Positions 1-9,283 of a stretch of DNA of 42,115 nucleotides are shown piece after piece (positions within the stretch are counted from its first letter, which is position 1; each line of letters starts with the position of its first letter). The stretch lies in the NCBI GenBank assembly GCA_002733575.1, contig NVWB01000018.1:1-42115 (forward strand). The letters are read 5' to 3'. Under the pieces are notes generated by a model. The model was not told the origin of the DNA and did no database searches. It was given only the letters and a program-made list of their open reading frames with translations. Position numbers and translations under genes: made by a program. The stretch is from Blastopirellula sp. (GTDB lineage: Bacteria > Planctomycetota > Planctomycetia > Pirellulales > Pirellulaceae).

Positions 1-2
1 AT

Positions 3-3000
3 CTGGTTTATACAGTGTCAGCGATCACAGACACTGGCCTGATTTCCGCGGTTGTTGACACCGACGACACTCTCGACTTGAGCTTTGTTCTCGACGCATT
101 CGGCAGCGCTCAAGTGACTGTCCGGGCAACAGATCCAGACGGCTTGTTCACTGAGGACACATTCCGCATTACTGTCATCAGCGACAACGATGCGCCAACC
201 GTTGCCACGCCGATTTCCGACCTGACCGTGAGTGAAGATGCTGCCGCGGTGCTGAACCATGCCGATCTCAACGCCGTCTTTGCCGATGTGGATAATGCCG
301 ACAGCCAACTGACGTATTTAGTGACCACCAACACCGGGGCGGGCATTGTGACGACCGTGATCGAGGCCGACGACACGCTCGACTTGAGCTTCGCGGCCAA
401 CGCGTTCGGCATAGCTGACGTGACCGTGCGGGCAACTGATCCCGAGGGAAAATTCGCCGAGGATACTTTCCGCGTCACAGTCAGTCCGATTAACGATACG
501 CCGACCGTTGCCAATGCAATCGCTGACCTGACCGTAAACGAAGACGCTGGACCACAACTCAATTACGCCAGCCTCAACGCGGTCTTTTCGGACATCGATA
601 ATTCCGATAACGATCTGGTCTATACGGTGTCAGCCAACACAAATACAGGTCTCGTCTCAGCTGTTGTTGACACGAACGACACCCTTGACTTGAGTTTTCT
701 TGCCGACAGTTTTGGCATAGCCGACGTGACTGTCCAGGCAACAGATCCGGACGGATTGTTCGCTGAGTACACATTCCGCGTTACCGTTAACAGTGGCAAC
801 GATGCGCCAACCGTTGCCACGCCGATTTCCGACCTGGCCGTAAACGAAGACGCTGCCGCAGTGCTGAACCATGCCGATCTCAACGCCGTCTTTGCCGATG
901 TGGATAATGACGGCAGCGAACTGACGTATGAAGTGACCGTCAACACTGGGGCGGGAATTGTGACGACTGTGATCGAGGCCGACGGTACGCTCGACTTGAG
1001 CTTCGCGGCCAACGCGTTCGGCATAGTCGACGTGACCGTGCGGGCCACCGATCCCAGTAGCTTGTTCGCCGAGGATAGTTTCCAGGTCACCGTCAATCCT
1101 GTTAACGATGCACCAACCGTTGCCAATGCAATCTCTGATCTGACCGTTGACGAAGACTCGGCACCTGTGCTCAATCACGCCGACCTCAACGATGTGTTTA
1201 CCGACATCGATAATTCCGATAACGATCTGGTCTATACAGTGTCAGCGATCACAGACACTGGCCTGATTTCCGCGGTTGTTGACACCACCGACGACACCCT
1301 TGACTTGAGTTTTCTTGCCGACAGTTTTGGCATCGCCGATGTGACTGTCCGGGCAACAGATCCGGACGGCTTGTTCGCTGAGGACACATTCCACATCATT
1401 GTCATCAGCGACAACGATGCACCAACCGTTGCCGCACCGATTTCTGACCTGACCGTAAACGAAGATGCTGCCGCGGTGCTGAACCATGCCGATCTCAACG
1501 CCGTCTTTTCCGATGTGGATAATGACGAAAGCCAACTGACGTATTTAGTGACCGTCAACACTGGTGCGGGAATTGTGACAACCGTGATCGAGGCCGACGG
1601 TACGCTCGACCTGAGCTTCGCAGCCAACGCGTTTGGCATATTCGACGTGACCGTGCAGGCAACCGATCCCGAGGGAAAATTCGCCGAGGATACTTTCCGC
1701 GTTACAGTCATCAGCGACAACGATGCGCCAACCGTTGCCGCGCCGATTTCCGACCTGACCGTGAATGAAGACGCTGCCGCGGTGCTGAACCATGCCGATC
1801 TCAACGCCATCTTTGCCGATGTGGATAATGATGGCAGCGAACTGACGTATTTAGTGATCACCAACACTGGGGCAGGCATTGTGACGACCGTGATCGAGGC
1901 CGACGGTACGCTCGACCTGAGCTTCGCGGCCAACGCGTTTGGCACAGCCGATGTGACCGTGCGGGCCACCGATCCCAGTAGCTTGTTCGCTGTGGACACC
2001 TTCCGTATCACCGTCACCAGTGTCAACGATGCCCCCACTTTCTCACTTCTAGACAACCAGACGGTGGATGCAGATGTCGGCTCGCAAACTGTGACCGGTT
2101 TCCTGACCGATGTCTTTGCGGGGCCAGGAAATGAAACGTCTCAAACACTTTCTTTGAGCGTCAGCAACGACAACAATGGTCTATTCTCTACACAGCCGAG
2201 CGTTAATCTAGCGACAGGAGCCTTGACCTACACACCAGCAACGAATGCGGACGGAACCGCTACGGTGACAGTCACTCTAGTAGATGACGGGGGAACTGCA
2301 AACGGTGGCGTTGATGAGACCAGCCTGACGTTCACCATCACTGTGAACCCAGTGTCGCAGAACGAGGATCCGATATTCGCGGTTGATGATCAATACTCCG
2401 CGGAAGTGTTCACTCAACTGGTTGTTGATATGAACAGTGGTGTACTTGGTAACGACACTGGTCCAATTCTCGTCCCGTTGGTTGTGACAACAACTGGAAC
2501 GATCACAACATCCGAAGGTGCCACGGTTGTGATTAATGCTGATGGAACATTTACTTATGATGCGACTTCATCGGGCTCACTAATGGGCCTAGCCGAAGGC
2601 GTGACGCTCGACGATTCGTTTGATTATGAAATCTCTGATGGCGATGGTGGAGTCGATACTGCGACGGTGACTGTTACGGTCGCTGGCGCCAGCAACAACT
2701 CGGTTCATTTGGTCGATTCACCGTTAGGTGATGGCACACAAGCCCTGGTGATTCGTGGATCCGGTACCAACGACAAGATCGACATTAAGATGGGTTCGAT
2801 GGCGAATACGTTCAAGATTCACATCAAAACCGGATCGATGGGCGGGTCGATGGGATCGCTGCACGGCCACCACCATCATCATCACGGTTCCCTGCATGGA
2901 CCAATGCACGGTTCAATTGGTGAGCATGGCTCGTTCCACATGGGCACTTTCAAGTTCGACGAATCGGCCGATAGTGTTAGCAAGATCATCGTTTATGGCC

Positions 3001-3530
3001 TAGACGGAAACGACAATATCAAAGTTCATAAAAACATCGGAGTCATGGCTTGGCTGTTCGGCGGCAACGGGGACGATAAGCTACGTGGCGGTGATCAAGA
3101 TGATGTCATAGTTGGTGGCGAGGGCAACGACAAACTTGATGGCAAGGCCGGGCGTGATATTCTGATCGGTGGCAATGGAGCCGACAAGCTCAAAGGCCAA
3201 AAAGATGAAGACATTCTCATTGCCGCATCGACTACCTTCGATAGTAACTTGGCGGCTCTTTGTGGCATTCATCAAGAATGGAGATCAGACAATAGCTTCG
3301 AGGATCGCGTGAAGAATATCTACGATGGAAGTGGTGTGGTCAGCGGAGCCAACGATGCCTACTTCTTTGACAACGCAACCGTGGCTATTAGCGATGGGGC
3401 CAAGGATGTGCTGGATGGCGGTCGCAGCGGTTCCGATTGGCTAATTGCTGACGCAGAAGAGGATAAGATCAAAAAACTCGAAGTAGACGATATTTTTGGA
3501 CTCGATATGGATTGGTTTAATCTTGACTAA
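3..3530 (+). CDS. Giant cadherin-like repeat protein with C-terminal Ca-binding repeats (5' end missing)
   Basis: The reading frame is open at the left edge (LVYT precedes the first possible start at 15), so this is the C-terminal 1,170 or so residues of a larger protein. It begins with six near-identical modules of about 102 residues (pattern NDAPTVA..ISDLTV.EDAA, LDLSFAANAFG, VTVRATDP), which are cadherin/Ig-like beta-sandwich repeats. Two different beta-sandwich modules follow (about residues 670-785 and 790-895). Then comes a Gly/Ser/Met/His-rich linker with six consecutive His (2868-2885), and RTX-type nonapeptides (GGNGDDKLRGG, GGEGNDKLDG, GGNGADKLKG; about 1015-1075). The end has an acidic tail with the ANDAYFFDN and GGRSGSDW patterns seen in large planctomycete surface proteins. 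The likely role is extracellular adhesion or matrix with Ca-stabilised folding; this is inferred from domains only. The next gene starts about 50 bp downstream. Confidence 0.85.
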   Translation: MVYTVSAITDTGLISAVVDTDDTLDLSFVLDAFGSAQVTVRATDPDGLFTEDTFRITVISDNDAPTVATPISDLTVSEDAAAVLNHADLNAVFADVDNADSQLTYLVTTNTGAGIVTTVIEADDTLDLSFAANAFGIADVTVRATDPEGKFAEDTFRVTVSPINDTPTVANAIADLTVNEDAGPQLNYASLNAVFSDIDNSDNDLVYTVSANTNTGLVSAVVDTNDTLDLSFLADSFGIADVTVQATDPDGLFAEYTFRVTVNSGNDAPTVATPISDLAVNEDAAAVLNHADLNAVFADVDNDGSELTYEVTVNTGAGIVTTVIEADGTLDLSFAANAFGIVDVTVRATDPSSLFAEDSFQVTVNPVNDAPTVANAISDLTVDEDSAPVLNHADLNDVFTDIDNSDNDLVYTVSAITDTGLISAVVDTTDDTLDLSFLADSFGIADVTVRATDPDGLFAEDTFHIIVISDNDAPTVAAPISDLTVNEDAAAVLNHADLNAVFSDVDNDESQLTYLVTVNTGAGIVTTVIEADGTLDLSFAANAFGIFDVTVQATDPEGKFAEDTFRVTVISDNDAPTVAAPISDLTVNEDAAAVLNHADLNAIFADVDNDGSELTYLVITNTGAGIVTTVIEADGTLDLSFAANAFGTADVTVRATDPSSLFAVDTFRITVTSVNDAPTFSLLDNQTVDADVGSQTVTGFLTDVFAGPGNETSQTLSLSVSNDNNGLFSTQPSVNLATGALTYTPATNADGTATVTVTLVDDGGTANGGVDETSLTFTITVNPVSQNEDPIFAVDDQYSAEVFTQLVVDMNSGVLGNDTGPILVPLVVTTTGTITTSEGATVVINADGTFTYDATSSGSLMGLAEGVTLDDSFDYEISDGDGGVDTATVTVTVAGASNNSVHLVDSPLGDGTQALVIRGSGTNDKIDIKMGSMANTFKIHIKTGSMGGSMGSLHGHHHHHHGSLHGPMHGSIGEHGSFHMGTFKFDESADSVSKIIVYGLDGNDNIKVHKNIGVMAWLFGGNGDDKLRGGDQDDVIVGGEGNDKLDGKAGRDILIGGNGADKLKGQKDEDILIAASTTFDSNLAALCGIHQEWRSDNSFEDRVKNIYDGSGVVSGANDAYFFDNATVAISDGAKDVLDGGRSGSDWLIADAEEDKIKKLEVDDIFGLDMDWFNLD
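194..2033 (+). repeat. Six tandem 306-309-bp coding repeats
   Basis: The conserved ccaaccgttgcc-type module start recurs at about 194, 500, 806, 1112, 1421 and 1728. The spacing is 306, 306, 306, 309 and 306 bp; the extra codon in the fourth unit gives DTTDDTLDL. A seventh unit begins degenerate at 2033. Units fall into two alternating types (TNTGAGIVTTVIEAD versus SAITDTGLISAVVDT), and units of the same type are almost identical at DNA level. The partial unit at the window start matches the unit at 1112-1421. This implies recent expansion or homogenisation in two-module steps. Confidence 0.9.
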
Positions 3531-3578
3531 GAAAACTATGGAAATGTCACTAACCATGGTTTATGATTGAACGCACTT

Positions 3579-5798
3579 ATGTCTGATCCAAACGATAACA
3601 AATTCGACGAATTGCTTAAGAAAGCTGAACAGGTTTTGACCAGCCACTTGGGTCAGCCTGTGCAGTTGGGTGAAGTCGAACAGATTTCTGAACCACGGCG
3701 ACGTAACTTGCTGTTGCGTTGCCGTGTGTTGCAGGGGCCGTCCTCGGCACCAATATCGATTATTCTCAAGCGAGCTCGGCAGCGGCGATACGATCCAGAT
3801 GATCCTAAATCGAGACCAGCGGTTGGTTTGTTCCGAGATTGGGCAGGTTTAGAGTTTCTCAATTCCCTGAACAATAACCAACTGGCCATTCCTAAATTTT
3901 ATGGAGGAGATCGTGAAGCGGGATTTTTCCTGATGGAAGATTTTGGCGAGAGCCAAGATTTGGATCACGTGTTGACCTGCGGCAGTGCCCCGACTGCACA
4001 ACGTAGTTTGGTGCTTCTAGCAGACGCCTTAGGCAAAATGCACGCTGCAACTGTTGGTAAAAGTGACAGGTATCAGAAGGTTCGAGATGAACTAGGACCA
4101 GGTGATGACTTGCATCGCCTGCGTCTGGCCGAGCATGCACGCGATTACGGTCCGTTCCTGGCCAAACAGTGTGAAAGACTGGGTGTCGAAGTTGCGGCAG
4201 GTTTTATTGACGATGTAGAAGCGATTGCTACAGTAATGGCAGACCCAGGCGATTTCCTGGCCTATACCCACGCCGATGCCTGTCCCGATAACAGCATCCT
4301 TGTCGACGACCGCATCTGCCTGATTGATTATGAATTTGGCAGCTTTCGGCACGCCTTACTAGATGGCGTGTACGGTTGGATTCGCTTTCCCACATGCTGG
4401 TGCGTACGAGATATTCCTGACGCGGTTGTCAACGAAATGGAGGATGCGTATCGCAAACAATTAGCAATCGGTTGCCCGGCAGCATTGGATGACGAGCCAT
4501 ATTTTCAAGCCGTATCCGATGCCTGCGGTTACTGGATGTTAGAAAACCTTGCACAACTGTTGCCACGTTCCTTGCAATACGAAGAACCCAAAGGCACGTC
4601 AACCAACCGGCAGCGATTGCTGATACGCCTGGCCGCATTTCAACAAGTTGCCTTACGTTCTGGCCACTTGGAAGGTCTGCGGCAGACATTGGATTCACTG
4701 TTAGCCGAACTACGATCTCGCTGGCGAGACAATACGCCATACTACGATGCTTTTCATGTCTCTCAAGAATTTACACACGATGAAGTAAGTGATATTGCCA
4801 CCGCCGTACGCGATGGACACACGGAACAAGTTCACCAACTAGTTAAAAACTCCTCTACACTTGTTCATGCCAAGGCCGATGATGAAGATCAAACCCCACT
4901 GCTGTTTGTGGCGATTGAGAATCAATATGACAAACTGGTGCAGCTATTATTGGAAAATGGGGCAGACCCACAGATAACAACGCGCAGTGGGTGGACAGCG
5001 TTAACTCTCTCCTGTTCACTCTCAAATACCACCATCGTTGATCTCCTCTTAGATCACGGTGCAATTCTGAATGAACGTGATGTCTGGGGCACGCTCCCGC
5101 TCTATGGTGCTTTGAATAATCAATCAATGATGCGGCATTTGTTACAGCGAGGAGCAACTGCGGATGTCAAAATGGCCATTGATATGGATCGACTCGACAT
5201 AGCTGAGAATATCCTTAAACAGGAACCTACTCAAGCCAATATGCGTTTTGGAACCGGACTTACACTACTACATGATTCAGCTCGTGTTGGAGATTTACGA
5301 GTCAAAGCGATTGACTTGCTTGTACAATATGGTGCAGATGTCAACTCAACCACTAATTGGGAAGCAACACCACTGCACCTGGCCGCATTTCATGGAAACC
5401 CTCAAGCAGCAAAACAGTTGATCCACCACGGAGCTTCACTTGAATCCCAAGACGATTTCGGCCTAACCCCGTTACAAATTTCCGAATCCAAAGGCCATGA
5501 CCTCTGCACTCAGCTTCTTCGTTCAAGCCAGAAAGAGTTGGCAACCATTGACACTTCAGAGAACACTTGGAATCACTCTATCGAAGTTGGTGTTGGATTA
5601 AGCGATCTCAAAGCCAATAACGATGACTCTCCTTTAATCTCACAGAGAAAACCAACCGACGCGATTGATGACTATTACTCATCTCTTGGAAGACAAGAGA
5701 ACGATCCTCACCCCATGGATCAAATCGCAGCCGATCTACTGATAGAGAAATTGAGGAAACAGTGTATCATTCAAGAAAAGCACACCCCTTCTGGATAG
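3579..5798 (+). CDS. APH-like phosphotransferase fused to ankyrin repeats
   Basis: The N-terminal half (about residues 30-330) is an aminoglycoside/choline-kinase-type phosphotransferase. It has ILKRARQRR (likely the nucleotide-binding lysine), FFLMEDFG (hinge), the Brenner catalytic motif THADACPDN and the Mg-binding LIDYEFG. The C-terminal half (about 410-650) carries ankyrin repeats with the usual TPL..A and LLL.NGADP patterns (TPLLFVAIENQ, TALTLSC, TPLHLAAFHGN, TPLQISESKG), followed by an unstructured tail. No signal peptide is visible, so it is probably cytosolic. The substrate cannot be told from sequence; this fold phosphorylates small molecules or antibiotics in known families. I chose ATG 3579 (MSDPNDNK); a TTG at 3567 would add four residues. 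It follows the giant surface gene by 48 bp but has no obvious functional link to it. Confidence 0.8.
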   Translation: MSDPNDNKFDELLKKAEQVLTSHLGQPVQLGEVEQISEPRRRNLLLRCRVLQGPSSAPISIILKRARQRRYDPDDPKSRPAVGLFRDWAGLEFLNSLNNNQLAIPKFYGGDREAGFFLMEDFGESQDLDHVLTCGSAPTAQRSLVLLADALGKMHAATVGKSDRYQKVRDELGPGDDLHRLRLAEHARDYGPFLAKQCERLGVEVAAGFIDDVEAIATVMADPGDFLAYTHADACPDNSILVDDRICLIDYEFGSFRHALLDGVYGWIRFPTCWCVRDIPDAVVNEMEDAYRKQLAIGCPAALDDEPYFQAVSDACGYWMLENLAQLLPRSLQYEEPKGTSTNRQRLLIRLAAFQQVALRSGHLEGLRQTLDSLLAELRSRWRDNTPYYDAFHVSQEFTHDEVSDIATAVRDGHTEQVHQLVKNSSTLVHAKADDEDQTPLLFVAIENQYDKLVQLLLENGADPQITTRSGWTALTLSCSLSNTTIVDLLLDHGAILNERDVWGTLPLYGALNNQSMMRHLLQRGATADVKMAIDMDRLDIAENILKQEPTQANMRFGTGLTLLHDSARVGDLRVKAIDLLVQYGADVNSTTNWEATPLHLAAFHGNPQAAKQLIHHGASLESQDDFGLTPLQISESKGHDLCTQLLRSSQKELATIDTSENTWNHSIEVGVGLSDLKANNDDSPLISQRKPTDAIDDYYSSLGRQENDPHPMDQIAADLLIEKLRKQCIIQEKHTPSG

Positions 5799-6546
5799 AG
5801 GGTTAGCAAAGTTCATCAAGGAGAACTTCGCTCTCAAAATTGCACAGGACTCTGTATATTAGCCCAGCGACCTTCGGTGCATCTGATGACAATTGACCGT
5901 TTATGCGAACTCGTGTAGCAGAAAAAGAGCAAAATTGCTGTAAATTAGCGCCAACTTGGATGAGGGTTCACACGCCGAAACGCAAAACGGTTTTTGTTGA
6001 ATTTCGACGGTAGTCATGATCTCATTCGTGTCGCACCCCTGCTAGGAGTCGAACAATCTCAACACGTCTAGAGCTTTACTACTTACCTAGCTGTAAGTGA
6101 CGCAAAAAGTGACGTAATTGTCGATCATCGGTGGTTCATTTCGAGGAGATCATCGAGCGGACTTTTGGCGATTGTCGGCACACATTTCTACGCGAGGGAA
6201 CCGGGTCGCGGTCGACAGGTGGCCCCACCTTCCTAAGGAAACACCGTATGAACTAGCCTCGAAAAACATCGCAAAGCAGGCCCAATCAGGCAAGCCAGCA
6301 ATTTGAGAATTTAGTTTTTGGAATGTTTGGTAGAATGGAAGGTAGAAATTACATCTCATATTGGTTGTTGATAAAGTCGATTCAGTGCCAAACGCTGAAC
6401 ACAAAGAACTTTAGCACTTTTAAGCAACTCGAAAGTTAGTTTCATCACAACAAGCTAGGCACTAATTCTAAGAAATCAGTGCTAATTTAAGTCGTTTTTT
6501 TTAACAATATCAAACATATTATCTATTGATAAAGGAATCTCATAAC
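5799..6546. other. Non-coding stretch with tRNA-like remnant
   Basis: No convincing gene lies in these 750 bases. The only open frame of note (6118-6306) lacks recognisable domains and a ribosome binding site. The stretch holds a tRNA 3'-end-like fragment (listed separately). It is the boundary between the phosphotransferase gene and an accessory patch with integrases. Confidence 0.6.
6034..6056 (-). other. tRNA 3'-end fragment (possible attachment-site relic)
   Basis: On the minus strand the sequence reads GTTCGACTCCTAGCAGGGGT. This fits the T-loop (TTCGACT), the 3' half of a T-stem (CCTAG) and a 3' acceptor strand (CAGGGGT) of a tRNA. The bases before the T-loop do not complete the T-stem, and no D or anticodon arm is present. 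A 20-base duplicated tRNA 3' end is typical of the far end of an element that integrated into a tRNA gene. The matching intact tRNA is not in the window. Confidence 0.4.
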
Positions 6547-6972
6547 ATGCCAATAGGTGTACGCCACTGCAAGTTTTCCCCGAACTGCAACGATTCCACG
6601 ACAGAGCCCAGATCGTTCAAGCTACGACCGAGATCAAGCAACTTATGCAGTGATTTGGGGGAACTTGTCGAGCTTATCGATGCCAAACGACAGGAACTTG
6701 GATTGACTCAAGCAGACCTAGCGCGTCTATCTAACACAGATCAGCCTGGGATCTGTCAAATGTTGAGCGAAGTCAAGAAGTGCAGTTACGAACGCATCAA
6801 GCGCGTTGCAGAAGCTATTGGATTGAGTCTAAAGATTCGAGTTGAAGTTGGCGCTATGCCTGCGAACGTCAAGACGATTCGACGTTTGAAGTTGTTGTCA
6901 AAGAAGAACAGGGAAGCTGTCGCCAAAGTGACAGCTACCAATAGTGAAATGGATGCGTTAAGGGTTCGGTAA
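6547..6972 (+). CDS. XRE-family helix-turn-helix regulator
   Basis: A 141-residue protein with a Cro/CI-type HTH at about residues 35-95: LGLTQADLARLSNTDQPGICQML gives helices 2 and 3, followed by YERIKRVAEAIGLSL. This is a DNA-binding regulator. Proteins of this shape act as repressors of mobile elements or as antitoxins, but no toxin partner lies next to it. I chose ATG 6547 because AAAGGA at 6531-6536 sits about 10 bases upstream; the longer frame would need TTG 6526. The N-terminal 30 residues are Cys/Ser-rich and unassigned. It stands alone, with almost 1 kb of non-coding DNA before the next gene. Confidence 0.75.
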   Translation: MPIGVRHCKFSPNCNDSTTEPRSFKLRPRSSNLCSDLGELVELIDAKRQELGLTQADLARLSNTDQPGICQMLSEVKKCSYERIKRVAEAIGLSLKIRVEVGAMPANVKTIRRLKLLSKKNREAVAKVTATNSEMDALRVR

Positions 6973-7917
6973 CGCTATTACATGGGGTGCAACTAGCTCC
7001 TGCACATTATCAGAGAATGTTTAACAGCATTCAGGTTGAAACTACTGGCCTATCAGGTCAAATTGAGAATGAAATTGGTTCCTTCAAGAATCACGATTGT
7101 GCGATTGAAGGCGGGTTTGAATCGACCGGCAAGCTTCCCGATAAAAAGCTTCGGAATAGAAAAGGGCTGGGGATTACAATCTCTCTCCAGTGGTGCAACG
7201 ATGGGACATCTTGGTTGATGTGCGGGCATTGTTAACTAAAAAATTTGAAATGTGGTTCTGCCTTTAATTGGGCAGTTTTTCCGGGCTCCGGGTTGGTGTT
7301 AGATCCAACAATCGAGACTACGCCCCGGTCGAATGTGATACGTGAATAAAAACCGCTGCCAGCAGAGATGTTGGACGAAAAATGATATTAGGCATCAGAA
7401 AACATACACCTAAGGCGATTTAAACCAATTACCAAATATAAGACTCCTAACCTGTGATTATCTCTTATCACGGGGGAAGTCTCGGTCTGCACTGATTAAG
7501 AGAAACTGGCTCTCCTGGCCGAACTGTTTATCAAAAAATGGTGATCTTTTACAGAGATGGTCTTGAAAACGCCGATCAGACTAGATAGAAAGAAACGAGT
7601 TACCAAGGGTGCTACGAACACCCAAGGCAACTCTAACCAGAATCCTAGTACTAGTAGGAAACCGGCTGATGGCCATTTTCACACCACAATCTATTTGTGT
7701 CTACCCGCCTACGTTTGGCGATCTGGCTATCTTCATAGAGTTATCTAAAATTCCCAAGCTTCTACCGGGGGATTTGCTGCGCGTAGCACTCTTGGATTTT
7801 TTCATCTCTTCAGCCAGGAGACAAAACGATGATTACTACTACCGCGACGAAATCGGGGATTATGCGCATCGGTAGCGCTTCTGGCTGTTTGTTTCACTCA
7901 TTCAACCCGGAGATTAC
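6973..7917. other. Non-coding stretch between XRE gene and integrase
   Basis: Short open frames here (6987-7235, 7557-7748, 7609-7875) have no recognisable domain, no good ribosome binding site and irregular composition, so I do not call them genes. A terminator-like hairpin lies at 7258-7280. The stretch is probably decayed element DNA upstream of the integrase at 7918. Confidence 0.5.
7258..7280 (+). terminator. Rho-independent terminator-like hairpin
   Basis: CTGCC (7258-7262) pairs with GGCAG (7271-7275) and is followed by TTTTT. The stem is short (5 bp). It may end transcripts from the XRE gene about 290 bp upstream. Confidence 0.45.
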
Positions 7918-9114
7918 ATGATGGCAAGTCTGCAGATCCAGTCAAACGGTCGAACCCGACTGCAATTCCTCTATCAAGGCAAAAGGTCAACCTGGCGCAT
8001 CGGACAAGTTACGCACCGAATGGCTACTCAGTTCAAGAGCAACCTTGAAGAGCTTCTGATCTCGATTGAGCATCAAGAACCGCTATCAAGGCAACTCACA
8101 AGCTGGCTCAAAGGCATGGCTAAAGTCACCAGGGATCGACTCGTAAAGATCGTCGGTTCGGAGCACGTAGAAGGCGTCTCAGAGGCCACACAAGCCCCGA
8201 GAATGAGACTAAAATCTTTCGGTGAGTTCGTTGTCACAAACTACTACCAACGACGTGAGAACGCCACTGACGACCGCTCAGGCTACGTTGCCGAATCGAC
8301 TAGAAAGAACGTGATCCTCACGTCCAAAGCCGCTGTTGAACACTTTGGGAATATACCGTTGCAATCAATTAACACTGGCCATATCGACCTCTGGAAAAAC
8401 GAGTTGATGGAAACCAGAACCAAGGCAACGGTTGCCGGGTATCTCAAAAAGTTCAAACGCCTGATGAGCTTGGCCAAACGCCATAAATACATTGATCGAA
8501 ACCCATTCATTGACGATGAAGGGAAGCTACAAATCAAGATTCCAAGTCAGATAAATGAAGATCGAAAGTGCTACGTTCCACCGGATCAAGTGCAGCAGTT
8601 ATTGGATGTCTGTACAACCAGCCTAAAGGCTGTGGTAGTCCTTAGTCGGTATTGCGGGCTTCGTGTTCCCTCGGAAGTTTCAACGCTCAAATGGGCCGAT
8701 ATTGACTGGCACAAGAGGACATTGAAGGCATACCGGCAGAAGAACAATCGAGTCAGTATTCAGCCGTTATTGCCGATTGTGTTTGACCATTTGAGAGCAT
8801 TGTGGGAGACATCACCGAGTCAGGAGGAGTTTATTTTTCCGAACTACGCGAAGAACCCGAATGCAGCCAAGGCCATTGGCCAGACGTTGCGACGAATACT
8901 CATAGCCAACAATCAGGAAGTGTGGCCGAAGATTACCAATAACCTACGAGCCAGCTTATCAACCGATTTGAAAAACCAAGGCTTCCCTGCGAAGGCAGTT
9001 GATCAGTGGTTGGATCATTCGGAGAAGGTTGCATCAGACCACTACGATATAATTACGACAGCGGAGTTTACTAAGGCTATCAGCCTTGATGTCAACAGTT
9101 TCAATCAGATTTAA
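7918..9114 (+). CDS. Tyrosine recombinase (integrase), planctomycete type
   Basis: A 398-residue site-specific recombinase. The N-terminal arm/core-binding region (1-215) includes the SAM-like helical part STRKNVILTSKAAVEHFG. The catalytic domain has the box I arginine in YCGLRVPSEVSTLKW (R249), the second arginine in NNLRASLSTDL (R344), histidine in WLDHSEKVA (H367) and the nucleophile in SDHYDI (Y376). The NLRAS...WL.HS..VA..HY pattern is the variant I associate with planctomycete integrases. CCGGAG just upstream supports the start (ATG ATG at 7918). It probably moved the element whose remains occupy 5.8-10.5 kb; a tRNA fragment lies 1.9 kb upstream. All catalytic residues are present, so it may still be active. 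Confidence 0.9.
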   Translation: MMASLQIQSNGRTRLQFLYQGKRSTWRIGQVTHRMATQFKSNLEELLISIEHQEPLSRQLTSWLKGMAKVTRDRLVKIVGSEHVEGVSEATQAPRMRLKSFGEFVVTNYYQRRENATDDRSGYVAESTRKNVILTSKAAVEHFGNIPLQSINTGHIDLWKNELMETRTKATVAGYLKKFKRLMSLAKRHKYIDRNPFIDDEGKLQIKIPSQINEDRKCYVPPDQVQQLLDVCTTSLKAVVVLSRYCGLRVPSEVSTLKWADIDWHKRTLKAYRQKNNRVSIQPLLPIVFDHLRALWETSPSQEEFIFPNYAKNPNAAKAIGQTLRRILIANNQEVWPKITNNLRASLSTDLKNQGFPAKAVDQWLDHSEKVASDHYDIITTAEFTKAISLDVNSFNQI

Positions 9115-9283
9115 GCCAGTGTGCTTGAGCCTGAGCGGGCTGTTGAGATGTTGGCCAGTTGTGAAATCAGTTTGCTTTAGTCTCCCTACCGTTGTCTAAT
9201 GGTTTCAGGGGCGAAGAGATACTTATTATAAACATTATAGTGATAAAACGCACCATTTGACGGTCAGGGGACAGGGTATAACG

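Noticed and set aside
110..2056. Long minus-strand open frames opposite the repeat protein
   Set aside because: They repeat with the same 306-bp period and are frame shadows of the strongly coding plus-strand modules.
6987..7875. Three 60-90-codon frames between the XRE and integrase genes
   Set aside because: No ribosome binding site, no domain, irregular composition, overlapping frames and a terminator hairpin between them.
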